Assembly (NCBI RefSeq): GCF_008087085.1
Contig: NZ_VIYJ01000006.1
Location: 1 to 64,000 of the forward strand
From: Nocardioides rubriscoriae
GTDB lineage: Bacteria; Actinomycetota; Actinomycetes; Propionibacteriales; Nocardioidaceae
Direction: 5' to 3'
Length of the DNA: 64,000 nt
Shown: in pieces, positions 45,483 through 54,266 of the stretch
Position numbering within the stretch: the first letter of the stretch is position 1
Layout of the letters: every line of letters starts with the position of its first letter
The notes under the pieces: generated by a model
Databases searched by the model: none
What the model saw: the letters and a program-made list of their open reading frames with translations, nothing else
Told to the model about the DNA's origin: nothing
Program-made: the position numbers and the translations under genes

Positions 45483-45761
45483 TCAGGCCGGCGGCGGGGT
45501 CTTGCGGATGTGGATCTTGCCGGTGCGCAGGTCGACGCGCACGGGCCGGTCGTCGTCGTCGGGGGCCGCGAACATCTCGCCCTCGGTCTCCTTGGAGTCG
45601 AGGTCCTCCTTCATGCGGCCCTGACCGGGGTCGAAGACGTCGAAGCCGCCCAGGGCGTTGCCGCCGCTGGAGGGACCCGGGTTGCGCAGGCTGTGGTTGC
45701 CGAACCAGATGGCGAGGCCTCCCAGCACGACGACACCGACGACGGTGAAGAGGACGACCAC
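45483..45761 (-). CDS. Small membrane protein (92 aa), conserved type, unknown
   Basis: One N-terminal transmembrane helix (VVLFTVVGVVVLGGLAIWF), then a polar stretch with Gly/Asn and DVFDPGQGRMKEDLDSKE, and a C-terminal basic end RVDLRTGKIHIRKTPPPA. No family function is known to me. Convergent with glnD (13 bases between stops) and divergent from ffh. The GTG at 45761 fits the length of the membrane helix. Confidence 0.7.
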   Translation of the reverse strand: MVVLFTVVGVVVLGGLAIWFGNHSLRNPGPSSGGNALGGFDVFDPGQGRMKEDLDSKETEGEMFAAPDDDDRPVRVDLRTGKIHIRKTPPPA

Positions 45762-45841
45762 TCCCTGACGGTATCCCGTGCGCGGTTAGGCTGGGTCCGA
45801 CCTTCCGAATGACCTGACCCCTGCACCCCGACGGGACCCCT

Positions 45842-47413
45842 GTGTTCGCCACCCTCTCCGACCGCCTCGCCGACACGTTCAAGAACCTGCGCGGCAAGGG
45901 CCGGCTCTCCGAGGCCGACATCGACGCGACGGCCCGCGAGATCCGCATCGCGCTGCTCGAGGCCGACGTCGCGCTGCCGGTCGTCAAGGACTTCGTCGCC
46001 GCGGTCAAGGAGCGCGCCCGCGCCGACGAGGTCAGCCAGGCCCTCAACCCGGCCCAGCAGATCATCAAGATCGTCCACGACGAGCTCGTCGAGATCCTCG
46101 GCGGCGAGACCCGACGGCTGCGCTTCGCCAAGTCGGGCCCGACCGTCATCATGCTCGCCGGCCTCCAGGGCGCCGGCAAGACGACCCTGGCCGCCAAGCT
46201 CGCGCTCTGGCTCAAGGACCAGGGCAAGGCGCCCCTGCTCGTGGCCTGCGACCTGCAGCGCCCCAACGCGGTCAAGCAGCTGCAGGTCAACGGTGAGCGG
46301 GTCGGCGTCCCCGTCTTCGCCCCCGAGCCCGGCAACGGCGTCGGCGACCCGGTCGCGGTGGCGCGGGCCGCGATCGAGGAGGCCAGGCGCAAGCTCCACG
46401 ACATCGTCATCGTCGACACCGCGGGGCGTCTCGGCGTCGACGCCGAGCTCATGCAGCAGGCCTCCGACATCCGCGACGCCGTGCAGCCCGACGAGGTGCT
46501 GTTCGTCGTCGACGCCATGATCGGCCAGGACGCCGTCGTCACCGCCCAGGCGTTCCTCGACGGGGTCGGCTACGACGGCGTCGTGCTGACCAAGCTCGAC
46601 GGCGACGCCCGCGGTGGCGCGGCCCTGTCGATCCGCCAGGTCACCGGTCGGCCCGTGATGTTCGCGTCCTCGGGCGAGAAGTTGACCGACTTCGACGTCT
46701 TCTACCCCGACCGGATGGCCTCGCGCATCCTCGACATGGGCGACGTGCTCACCCTGATCGAGCAGGCCGAGAAGGCCTTCGACCAGGAAGAGGCCATGAA
46801 GGCCGCCGCCAAGCTGAGCGGCCAGGGCGGGGAGTTCACCCTCGACGACTTCCTGTCGCAGATGCAGCAGGTGCGCAAGCTCGGCTCGATGTCGAAGATC
46901 CTCGGGATGCTCCCCGGCATGGGCCAGATGCGCGAGCAGCTGGAGAACTTCGACGAGCGCGAGATCGACCGCATCCAGGGCGTCATCCACTCGATGACCC
47001 CGGCCGAGCGGGCCAACCCCAAGATCATCGACGGCTCGCGTCGCGCCCGCATCGCCAAGGGCTCCGGACGCCAGGTCTCCGACGTCAACCAGCTCGTCGA
47101 CCGCTTCTTCGAGGCCCGCAAGATGATGATGCAGATGGCGCGCGGCGGCGGCATCCCCGGGATGCCGGGCATGCCCGGGATGCCCGGCATGGCCGGCGGC
47201 GGCAAGCGGGGCAAGGCCAAGCAGCAGGTCAAGAAGGGCAAAGGTGCCAAGCGTTCCGGCAACCCGGCCCGGGCCGCCCAGGAGGCCGCGGCCGCCAAGC
47301 AGAAGGCCGACGCCGCCGCAGCCAACCCGTTCGGCAACCCCGAGGGCATCGACTACGAGACCGCGGCGGCCAACCTCGAGCTGCCGCAGGACTTCTCCAA
47401 GTTCCTCAAGTGA
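45842..47413 (+). CDS. ffh: Signal recognition particle protein Ffh
   Basis: A 523-residue SRP GTPase that binds signal sequences and 4.5S/6S RNA. N domain VFATLSDRLADTFKNLRGKG; G domain AGLQGAGKTTLAAKLA, DTAGRLGVDAELM, LTKLDGDARGG. The Met-rich M domain (KLGSMSKILGMLPGMGQM) is followed by a GMPGMPGMPGM-type stretch and a basic tail. The C-terminal extension ends NLELPQDFSKFLK. GTG at 45842 near the expected family start, with a likely -10 TTAGGCT about 55 bases upstream. Confidence 0.97.
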   Translation: MFATLSDRLADTFKNLRGKGRLSEADIDATAREIRIALLEADVALPVVKDFVAAVKERARADEVSQALNPAQQIIKIVHDELVEILGGETRRLRFAKSGPTVIMLAGLQGAGKTTLAAKLALWLKDQGKAPLLVACDLQRPNAVKQLQVNGERVGVPVFAPEPGNGVGDPVAVARAAIEEARRKLHDIVIVDTAGRLGVDAELMQQASDIRDAVQPDEVLFVVDAMIGQDAVVTAQAFLDGVGYDGVVLTKLDGDARGGAALSIRQVTGRPVMFASSGEKLTDFDVFYPDRMASRILDMGDVLTLIEQAEKAFDQEEAMKAAAKLSGQGGEFTLDDFLSQMQQVRKLGSMSKILGMLPGMGQMREQLENFDEREIDRIQGVIHSMTPAERANPKIIDGSRRARIAKGSGRQVSDVNQLVDRFFEARKMMMQMARGGGIPGMPGMPGMPGMAGGGKRGKAKQQVKKGKGAKRSGNPARAAQEAAAAKQKADAAAANPFGNPEGIDYETAAANLELPQDFSKFLK

Positions 47414-47414
47414 C

Positions 47415-47801
47415 GTGGCCAAGCCCCCACCCAGCACCGTCCTGATCGTCGACGGCGCCAACGTCGTCGGCGCGCGCCCCGACGGCTGGTGGAAGGACCG
47501 TGCGGGCGCCGCCCAGCGCCTGCACGAGAGCCTGATGGTCGCCGCGATCCCGCACGAGGTGGTGGTGCTGGTGCTCGAGGGGGCGGCCAAGGGCGGCGTA
47601 CGCCCCGGGCGCGACGCGCACGTCCGCACCGTCCACGCCCAGGGCAACGGCGACGACACGATCGTCGCCGAGACCGAGAAGGCGGCCGCGCAGGGATCGC
47701 GGGTCAGCGTCGTGACGGCCGACCGGATCCTGATGGGTCGTGTCGAGCGCCACGGCGCGATGATCATGAGCCCGACCTGGCTGCTCGGCGAGCTCGACTG
47801 A
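47415..47801 (+). CDS. NYN (PIN-like) domain ribonuclease-type protein
   Basis: A 128-residue protein starting VAKPPPSTVLIVDGANVVGARPDGWWKDR, the acidic DGAN motif of NYN/PIN nucleases. It continues QGNGDDTIVAETEKAA and VVTADRILMGRVERHG, giving the Asp cluster for metal binding. It would cut RNA; targets are unknown. GTG at 47415 one base after the ffh stop, so it is coupled to the SRP gene. Confidence 0.85.
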   Translation: MAKPPPSTVLIVDGANVVGARPDGWWKDRAGAAQRLHESLMVAAIPHEVVVLVLEGAAKGGVRPGRDAHVRTVHAQGNGDDTIVAETEKAAAQGSRVSVVTADRILMGRVERHGAMIMSPTWLLGELD

Positions 47802-47808
47802 CGCTCGT

Positions 47809-47814
47809 TAGGTT
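47809..47814 (+). promoter_or_regulatory. -10 element for a leaderless amidohydrolase message
   Basis: TAGGTT starts exactly 12 bases before the ATG at 47821 and no ribosome site is present, so transcription should begin at the start codon. Confidence 0.5.
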
Positions 47815-47820
47815 GGGCCC

Positions 47821-48903
47821 ATGACCGCCCAGCGCTTCACCGGAGTCGTGCTGCCCGACGAGGAGACGCGCGACCTGTACGTCGTCGACGGCCGCGTCAC
47901 CTACGAGCCGCAGGCCGGCGCCGAGACTGTCGCCGACGGGTGGCTGCTGCCGGGCCTGGTCGACGCCCACAACCACCTCGGGCTCGAGGACGGCGGGGCG
48001 GTCGACGACGCCGAGACCGAGCGGCAGGCCGTGGCCGACCGCGACAGCGGGGTGCTGCTGCTGCGCGACTGCGGCTCGCCGGCCGACACCCGCTGGGTCC
48101 AGGACCGTGACGACCTGCCCCGGCTGGTCCGCGCCGGGCGCCACGTGGCCCGTACCCGCCGCTACATCCGCCACTACGCCCACGAGGTCGAGCCCGACGA
48201 CCTCGCCGCCACGGTCGCCGCCGAGGCCCGCGCCGGCGACGGGTGGGTCAAGCTGGTCGGTGACTGGATCTCCCGCGACGCCGGCGACCTGGCCCCCTCG
48301 TTCCCGGCCGACGCCTTCGCCGCCGCGATCGCCGCCGCCCACGCCGAGGGCGCCAGGGTCACCGCCCACTGCTTCGGCAGCGACGTCCTCGACGGGCTGC
48401 TCGCCGCCGGCATCGACTGCCTCGAGCACGGCACCGGCCTGCGCGAGCACCACCTCGACGCGATGGTCGCCGGGGGAGTGGCGCTGGTGCCGACGGTGCT
48501 GCAGACCGGCAAGTTCCCGGAGTTCGCCGAGGCCGGGCGCGACAAGTTCCCCCGGTACGCCGCCACGATGGACGACCTCCACGCCCGCCGGCGCGCCACC
48601 CTGCTGACCGCCCACGAGGCCGGCGTCGCCCTCTACGTCGGCAGCGACGGCGGCGGCACCGGCCGGCACGGCTACCTCGCCGAGGAGATCCTGGCGCTGG
48701 CCGACATGGGCGTCCCGGCGGCCGACGTCGTCGCCGCGGCGTCGTGGCGGGGGCGCGGCTGGCTGGGCTTCGCGCCGGTGCTCAGCGAGGGCGCCCCGGC
48801 CGACTTCGTGGTGCTCGACGCCGACCCGCGCCTCGACCTCGGCACGCTGACCCGACCCGCGTGCGTCGTGCTGCGCGGTGCGGTGGTCGCCACCCGCGTC
48901 TGA
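47821..48903 (+). CDS. Amidohydrolase-family metal-dependent hydrolase
   Basis: A 360-residue TIM-barrel amidohydrolase. Metal ligands are in GLVDAHNHLGLED (HxH), GDGWVKLVGDW (Lys candidate), RVTAHCFG (His), CLEHGTGL (His) and YVGSDGGGTG (Asp). The C-terminal beta domain ends ASWRGRGWLGFAPVLSEGAPADFVVLD. It resembles imidazolonepropionase-like/prolidase-type amidohydrolases; the substrate cannot be read. The preceding nuclease gene ends 19 bases earlier, but this gene has its own promoter. Confidence 0.85.
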   Translation: MTAQRFTGVVLPDEETRDLYVVDGRVTYEPQAGAETVADGWLLPGLVDAHNHLGLEDGGAVDDAETERQAVADRDSGVLLLRDCGSPADTRWVQDRDDLPRLVRAGRHVARTRRYIRHYAHEVEPDDLAATVAAEARAGDGWVKLVGDWISRDAGDLAPSFPADAFAAAIAAAHAEGARVTAHCFGSDVLDGLLAAGIDCLEHGTGLREHHLDAMVAGGVALVPTVLQTGKFPEFAEAGRDKFPRYAATMDDLHARRRATLLTAHEAGVALYVGSDGGGTGRHGYLAEEILALADMGVPAADVVAAASWRGRGWLGFAPVLSEGAPADFVVLDADPRLDLGTLTRPACVVLRGAVVATRV

Positions 48904-48934
48904 GCGGCGGTCCGCGCCGGCTCAGGTCCGGCCC

Positions 48935-50092
48935 TCAGGTCTGGCTGGCGCGCGTCAGCGCCAGGCTGACCGCCCCGACCACCTCGGCGCGCTCGCCGAG
49001 CTCGCCGGGCAGCACCTGCAGCGCCGCGGCCGTGTCGGGCTGGGCGTAGCGGTCGATCGACGCGCGCACGGCGTCGACGAGCGAGGCCGCCCGCCCCAGC
49101 GACCCGCCGAGCACCACCAGCTCGGGGTTGAGGCTCGTGGCGAGGTCGGCGAGCGCGCGCCCGACGGCCCGGCCGGCGTCGCTGAGCACGCGGCGTACGC
49201 CGGCGTCGCCGGCCGCGTCGAGCTCGAGCACCTGCGCCACGTCGAGCCCCTCGTCGTACGCCGGGCGCAGCAGCTCCACGAGCCGGGGCGCTGCGACCAG
49301 CGTCTCGAGGCAGCCGCGGTTGCCGCACCGGCACACGGCACCGTCCTCGCCGACCTGCACGTGGCCGATCTCGCCGGCGTTGCCGCTGCTGCCGCGGTGG
49401 AGCCGTCCCCCGAGCACGATGCCTGCGCCCAGGCCGCTGGCGAGCTTGACGTAGACCAGGTCGGCCGCGGGACCGGCCGCGCGGCCCGCGCCGTGACCGA
49501 GCTCGGCGAGCGCGCCGAGGTTGGCGTCGTTGTCGGCGACCACCGGCAGTCCCAGCCGTCGGCCCAGCTCGTCGGCCGGGTCGAGGCCACGCCAGCCCGG
49601 CATGATCCGGTTGCTGACCCGCGACGAGGTGCGGTCGAGCGGCCCGGGCACGCACATCCCCACCGCGGCGAGCGCGCCGACCCCCGTCGTGGCCTGGGTC
49701 TCGCCGACCATCCGGGCCGCGACGTCGAAGGCCTCGGTGCCACGGGTGTCGACGGCCACGGGCGCGACCTGCTCGCCCACGATGCTCCCGGCGCGGTCGG
49801 CGACCGCGACCCGCACGTGGCCGTGGCCGATGTCGACGCCGGCGACGTGGCCGACCGGGACGCTGAGCCTGAGCAGCACCGACGGCCGCCCGCCGCCGCC
49901 CTTGTGCGGTCGTCCGCGCGCGCTCGTCTCGCTGACGAGGCCGGACTCGATCAGGTCGCCGACCAGGCTCGAGACCGTGGTGCGCGACAGCCCGGTCAGC
50001 CGGGCGACGTCGGCGCGGCTCAGGGGTCCGTCGGCCAGGGCCGCGGCCACGGTGCGCCGGTTGGCGGCACGCAGCCGGGAGAGCGACGTCAT
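48935..50092 (-). CDS. ROK-family transcriptional regulator
   Basis: 385 residues. The N-terminal winged helix (NRRTVAAALADGPLSRADVARLTGLSRTTVSSLVGDLIESG) precedes a ROK sugar-kinase-like domain with GVDIGHGHVRVAVADRAG, ADNDANLGALAELGHG, ASGLGAGIVLGG and the zinc motif GEIGHVQ...CRCGNRGCLE. Such regulators bind sugars and repress sugar genes. It is divergent from the secreted GH3 enzyme, which is its likely target along with itself. Confidence 0.9.
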   Translation of the reverse strand: MTSLSRLRAANRRTVAAALADGPLSRADVARLTGLSRTTVSSLVGDLIESGLVSETSARGRPHKGGGGRPSVLLRLSVPVGHVAGVDIGHGHVRVAVADRAGSIVGEQVAPVAVDTRGTEAFDVAARMVGETQATTGVGALAAVGMCVPGPLDRTSSRVSNRIMPGWRGLDPADELGRRLGLPVVADNDANLGALAELGHGAGRAAGPAADLVYVKLASGLGAGIVLGGRLHRGSSGNAGEIGHVQVGEDGAVCRCGNRGCLETLVAAPRLVELLRPAYDEGLDVAQVLELDAAGDAGVRRVLSDAGRAVGRALADLATSLNPELVVLGGSLGRAASLVDAVRASIDRYAQPDTAAALQVLPGELGERAEVVGAVSLALTRASQT

Positions 50093-50104
50093 GCCGGCAG
50101 GTTA

Positions 50105-50119
50105 GTCCCTGAACGGGAC
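50105..50119. promoter_or_regulatory. Inverted-repeat operator candidate for the ROK regulator
   Basis: GTCCC-TGAAC-GGGAC, a 5+5 bp perfect inverted repeat 12 bases upstream of the ROK start, lies between the two divergent genes. Confidence 0.4.
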
Positions 50120-50153
50120 GAAATAGGCCGCAGATCAGGATGACCTTTGGTCG

Positions 50154-50183
50154 TTGACCCGGACGAATTGCTCTTCCTACGTT
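50154..50183 (+). promoter_or_regulatory. Sigma-A-type promoter of the GH3 glucosidase gene
   Basis: TTGACC (50154-50159), 18 bases, TACGTT (50178-50183); the start codon is 54 bases downstream, leaving about 46 bases of leader. Confidence 0.5.
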
Positions 50184-50236
50184 GACCGGGAGCGGCCACG
50201 ACGACGTGGTCGTCCTCTCGGGCAAGGAGCATCCGC

Positions 50237-52288
50237 ATGAACCGTCCACCCCTCAACCGTCCACCCCTGACACGGATCCTGGGGGTGGCCGCGACGGCGA
50301 CCCTCGCGACCACGCTCCTCACCGCGCCGGCCGGCGCGGTGCAGGACGCGACCACCACGACCACCGCCACGACCACGGCGACCGCCGTACCGGCCCGCGG
50401 GGACACGCTGCCCTACCAGGACCCGCGGCTGCCCGTCGCCGAGCGCGTCGCCGACCTGCTGGGCCGGATGACGATCCAGGAGAAGGTCGGCCAGATGACG
50501 CAGGCCGAGCGGGCCGACGTGGCCGCCGACCCGTCGCTGATCACCACCTGGCACCTGGGCAGCGTCCTGTCCGGCGGTGGCTCGACCCCCGCCCGGAACA
50601 CGCCGAAGGCCTGGGCCGACATGGTCGACACCTTCCAGCGCGCGGCGACCAGCGACCGGCTCGGCATCCCGCTGCTCTACGGCGTCGACTCCGTCCACGG
50701 GCACGGCAACCTGCTGGGCGCGACCGTCTTCCCGCACAACATCGGCCTGGGCGCGACCCGCGACCCGCAGCTGGTCGAGCAGATCGCCGCGATCACCGCC
50801 GAGGAGACCCGGGCCTCCGGGCCCAACTGGGCCTTCGCGCCCTGCGTCTGCGTCGCCCGGGACGACCGTTGGGGTCGCACCTACGAGTCGTTCGGCGAGG
50901 ACCCCCGCCTGGCGGCGACGATGTCGGTCGCCATCGAGGGCCTGCAGGGCAAGCCCGGCCAGCTCGACCGGCCCGACAAGGTGCTGGCCACGGTCAAGCA
51001 CTTCGCCGGCGACGGCCTCACCTCCTTCGGCACCGGCGAGGGCGACTACACCGTCGACCAGGGCATCGACCGCGTCTCGCGCGCCGACTTCGCCCGACTC
51101 GCGCTGACGCCGTACAAGCCGGCCATCACCAGGTACCACGCCGGCTCGGTCATGCCGTCGTTCAGCAGCGTCGACTGGACCGACGACGGCCTCGGCAACC
51201 CGGTCAAGATGCACGCCAACCGCGAGCTGGTCACCGGCTGGCTCAAGGACACGCTGGGCTTCGACGGCCTGGTCGTCTCCGACTGGCGCGCCATCCACCA
51301 GATCCCCGGCACGTACGCCGAGCAGGTGGCGACGTCGGTCAACGCCGGCGTCGACATGTTCATGGAGCCCTACAGCGGCGACGCCGTGGGCTGGCGGGAG
51401 TTCATCACCACGCTGCTCGGCGAGGTCGACGCGGGCCACGTCACCCAGGCCCGCATCGACGACGCCGTCTCGCGCATCCTCACCCAGAAGTTCGAGCTCG
51501 GCCTGTTCGAGAAGCCCCTCACCGACCGTCGCCACATCGGGTCCATCGGCAGCCGGGCCCACCGCGCCGTCGCCCGCCGTGCGGTCGCCGAGTCGCAGGT
51601 GCTCCTGCGCAACCGCAGGCACACGCTGCCCCTGGCCAGGGCCGGCAAGGGCAAGGGCAAGGGTGCGCAGGTGAGGCCCGTCTACGTCGCCGGCAGCAAC
51701 GCCGACAACATCGGCAACCAGGCCGGCGGCTGGACGCTGACCTGGCAGGGCGGGTCCAGCAACGTGGTCCCCGGCGACACCATCCTCGACGGTCTGCGCA
51801 AGGGCACCAAGCGTCCGGTCCTCTTCTCCGAGACCGCGAGCACGACGGTGCCGCGCCGGGCCGACGGCGTCGTGGTCGTCGGTGAGACGCCGTACTCCGA
51901 GGGGTTCGGCGACGTCGGCGGCCCGCAGTGGGCCTACGACCCCGCCGACGCCGGGGTGCCGCGCCCGGCCAAGACGATGCAGCTCAGCGACGCCGACCAG
52001 CAGGCCGTGCGCACCGTCTGCGCCCAGGCGGCCACCTGCACCGTGCTCGTGGTCTCCGGCCGGCCGATGATCATCCCGTTCGAGCTGCGCTCGCAGATCG
52101 ACGCGCTCGTCGCCTCGTGGCTGCCCGGCAGCGAGGGCCGCGGCGTGGCCGACGTCGTGCTCGGCCGCAAGCCCTTCACGGGCACGCTGCCGGTCTCGTG
52201 GCCGCGCTCGCTGGCCCAGGAGCCGATCAACGTCGGCGACGCCGACTACGACCCGCTGTTCCCCTACGGCTTCGGCCTGCGCGGCTAG
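50237..52288 (+). CDS. Secreted beta-glucosidase, glycoside hydrolase family 3
   Basis: 683 residues. Signal peptide to about residue 34 (LGVAATATLATTLLTAPAGA), then a Thr-rich linker. The GH3 N-domain has EKVGQMTQAER, PLLYGVDSVHGHGNL and KHFAGDG, and the nucleophile Asp is in LVVSDWRAIHQIP. The GH3 C-domain has VAGSNADNIGNQAGGWTL...LPGSEGRGVADVVLG and ends FPYGFGLRG. It removes glucose from beta-glucosides outside the cell. Its N-terminus starts with a duplicated 15-bp segment (NRPPL twice; 50240-50269). Control by the divergent ROK protein is inferred. Confidence 0.95.
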   Translation: MNRPPLNRPPLTRILGVAATATLATTLLTAPAGAVQDATTTTTATTTATAVPARGDTLPYQDPRLPVAERVADLLGRMTIQEKVGQMTQAERADVAADPSLITTWHLGSVLSGGGSTPARNTPKAWADMVDTFQRAATSDRLGIPLLYGVDSVHGHGNLLGATVFPHNIGLGATRDPQLVEQIAAITAEETRASGPNWAFAPCVCVARDDRWGRTYESFGEDPRLAATMSVAIEGLQGKPGQLDRPDKVLATVKHFAGDGLTSFGTGEGDYTVDQGIDRVSRADFARLALTPYKPAITRYHAGSVMPSFSSVDWTDDGLGNPVKMHANRELVTGWLKDTLGFDGLVVSDWRAIHQIPGTYAEQVATSVNAGVDMFMEPYSGDAVGWREFITTLLGEVDAGHVTQARIDDAVSRILTQKFELGLFEKPLTDRRHIGSIGSRAHRAVARRAVAESQVLLRNRRHTLPLARAGKGKGKGAQVRPVYVAGSNADNIGNQAGGWTLTWQGGSSNVVPGDTILDGLRKGTKRPVLFSETASTTVPRRADGVVVVGETPYSEGFGDVGGPQWAYDPADAGVPRPAKTMQLSDADQQAVRTVCAQAATCTVLVVSGRPMIIPFELRSQIDALVASWLPGSEGRGVADVVLGRKPFTGTLPVSWPRSLAQEPINVGDADYDPLFPYGFGLRG

Positions 52289-52318
52289 CCGCCTGCCCCA
52301 CGGCCCCGGCCCACGCGC

Positions 52319-52353
52319 CCGGCCGCCGTCCCCCTCGCGGGGGCGGCGGCCGG
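52319..52353 (+). terminator. Hairpin terminator after the GH3 gene
   Basis: A roughly 15-bp stem (52319-52334 with 52339-52353) with one bulged T and a TCGC loop, 30 bases downstream of the stop. The remaining stretch 52354-52496 shows a GGAGCCGC/GCGGCTCC inverted repeat near 52460-52476 and no gene. Confidence 0.65.
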
Positions 52354-52496
52354 TGCGCGTCCCCGACCGCACGCGGCCTAGCAGATGGCGGCCGGGAGCG
52401 CGAGGCACCGACGGGTCCTGACACCGACGGTCGGCCGGTGCTGCAGTGGGTCCCCACGAGGAGCCGCGGCGGCTCCCACCGGTCCTGGGGGTTCCC

Positions 52497-53099
52497 ATGC
52501 GTCGAGATCTGTTCTGGGCGGCGGTCGTCGTCGTCGTGATCACCCTGCTCGGGTCCGCGTCGTACGCGGCCGGCACGGTCATCATCACCTCGTCGAAGCA
52601 GGTCAAGGACGGCTCGCTGCGCGCCGCCGACCTGTCGGCCGCGGCCCGTGCCTCCCTGCGGGGCAGGACAGGAGCGGCCGGACCGCAGGGCGAGGTGGGT
52701 CCGCAAGGACCCGTCGGCCCGAGCGCCGCCTACGCCGCCCAGCGCACCTCGGTCCTGGCCATGCCCGCTTCCGCTCCGGGGTTCGACGTCGTCACGGTGG
52801 CGGTGCCCGCCGGTTCCTACGTCGTCTCCGCGCGTCTGCAGGGTCGGACCGGGACCGACCCGGACCCCGGCAACAACTACCGCTTCGACTGCGCGCTGCT
52901 CGTGGGCGAGGTGGTGGCCGACGACCCGACCTACCGCGTCGGGGTGGAGCCCAGCGTCGAGCGCTACCGGACCTACCAGGGCATCGGCACGCTCGAGGCG
53001 CCCGGGTCGATCACCCTGCAGTGCTCGGCGGGCAACGGCCATGACCTGGAGGCGCTCAGCGCCCAGCTCACGGCGACCCGGGTGGCGAGCCTCGGCTGA
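52497..53099 (+). CDS. Exported protein with short collagen-like segment
   Basis: A 200-residue protein. MRRDLFWAAVVVVVITLLGSASYAAG is a signal peptide or signal anchor. KQVKDGSLRAADLSAAARASLRGRTGAAGP follows and a short Gly-x-y run (GAAGPQGEVGPQGPVGP) resembles collagen. The rest (VTVAVPAGSYVVSARLQG, CALLVGEVVADD, GSITLQCSAGNG) is a compact beta domain with two Cys, like a TNF/C1q-style head after a collagen stalk. The ATG at 52497 starts directly before the membrane segment. Neighbours give no clue to its role. Confidence 0.75.
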   Translation: MRRDLFWAAVVVVVITLLGSASYAAGTVIITSSKQVKDGSLRAADLSAAARASLRGRTGAAGPQGEVGPQGPVGPSAAYAAQRTSVLAMPASAPGFDVVTVAVPAGSYVVSARLQGRTGTDPDPGNNYRFDCALLVGEVVADDPTYRVGVEPSVERYRTYQGIGTLEAPGSITLQCSAGNGHDLEALSAQLTATRVASLG

Positions 53100-53122
53100 G
53101 CCGCTCGGGCCCCGAGCCCGCG

Positions 53123-54034
53123 TCAGCGGCGTACGACGACGGCGGCGTCGGGCACGTAGGTCACCAGCGCGCGGTTGCGCTTGACGAGCTCCTCGGCGAG
53201 CGTCGTGCCCGTCCGCTTGTCGATGACGGTGCGCCAGATCTCGTTGTGCCGGTGGACCGCGGCGTCCGGGCCGGGGCCGTCGGCGACGAACTCCTCGTGG
53301 CGGGCCTCCACCCGGTACGACGTCGCGGTGGGCCGGTCGGCGCGCAGCTCGCCGCGCAGGTGGCGCTCGCCGACCCAGGTGCGCAGCTGGAAGGTGGTGT
53401 CGGTGTCGTTGCGCACGACCAGGTCGACGTAGTTGTAGACGATCGAGCAGCCGACGCCCCACGGGAGCACCCGTCCCTTGTCGGGGAAGGGGTCGAAGGA
53501 GTGCTCGCTGCGCTCGACGACGGTCAGCGGCGAGTGCAGCACCATCCAGTGGACCAGGTTGGCCAGCTGGCAGATCCCGCCGCCGACCCCCGAGATCGCG
53601 CGGCCGTTGGAGAGCCGCATGCCCTCGACGTAGCCCTTGCGGGCGGTACAGCTGCCGACCACCTTGTTGAAGCTGAAGGTCTCGCCGGGGGCGATGAGCA
53701 CCCCGTCGGTGCGGGCCGAGGCCAGGCGCAGGTTGACGACCTTGTTGTGCTGCAGGCGCATCTCGTCGGCAGACAGCTCGCGCACCAGCAGCGAGCCGTG
53801 CTGCTTGACCCGCAACGGCAGGTCGGTCGTGCCGCGCCCGCGGGCCCAGGTCGTGCCGGAACGCAGCCACTGCAGGTGGCGGCGGGCCTGGTGCACGCGG
53901 ACCGCCCACGGGAACAGCCACGGGTGGCGTTGCGCGAGCCGCGGGCGGGCCGGCGCGGCGGGCTGGACAGCGGGCTGGGTGCTGGCGACGAGGGGGGTCG
54001 ACGGTGACCCGCCGCGGTGGTCGAGGATGGTCAT
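53123..54034 (-). CDS. VanW family protein
   Basis: 303 residues with the VanW domain: KVVNLRLASARTDGVLIAPGETFSFNKVVGSC...RKGYVEGMRLSNGRAISGVGGGICQLANLVHWMVL. VanW proteins occur in some vancomycin clusters and widely elsewhere; their activity is unknown. No van genes are nearby, so resistance is not implied. ATG 54034 is used; GTG 54052 is an in-frame alternative six codons longer. The gene is transcribed toward the collagen-like gene. Confidence 0.85.
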   Translation of the reverse strand: MTILDHRGGSPSTPLVASTQPAVQPAAPARPRLAQRHPWLFPWAVRVHQARRHLQWLRSGTTWARGRGTTDLPLRVKQHGSLLVRELSADEMRLQHNKVVNLRLASARTDGVLIAPGETFSFNKVVGSCTARKGYVEGMRLSNGRAISGVGGGICQLANLVHWMVLHSPLTVVERSEHSFDPFPDKGRVLPWGVGCSIVYNYVDLVVRNDTDTTFQLRTWVGERHLRGELRADRPTATSYRVEARHEEFVADGPGPDAAVHRHNEIWRTVIDKRTGTTLAEELVKRNRALVTYVPDAAVVVRR

Positions 54035-54124
54035 GCCCGTACGACGTCGCACCCGGTCGGATTTGTTGCCGGGGTGCCGTCCGCGCGACCGTCGCTGGTG
54101 GATTTAGGTGCGGGAGCACGCATC

Positions 54125-54135
54125 TGGCAGACTCG
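54125..54135 (+). promoter_or_regulatory. Promoter-like motif upstream of rpsP
   Basis: TGGCAGACTCG is identical to 56853-56863 upstream of rplS. The form TGnnnCAGACT resembles an extended -10 of actinobacterial ribosomal-protein promoters. A 131-base leader to rpsP follows. Confidence 0.45.
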
Positions 54136-54266
54136 ACCGCTGAGTCCCGCGCGACCGGACCCTCTCTCCGACGCGTCGTGGCCATCGAAGGGTTGTCGAC
54201 CTGGTGTTCCCCACCCGTGCCGGCGCCCTCACCCACACACGAGAACTCCGAGGAGACACCACAACC

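Noticed and set aside
53123..54034. VanW as a vancomycin-resistance locus
   Set aside because: No vanR/S/H/A/X genes nearby; VanW domains are common in non-resistant bacteria.
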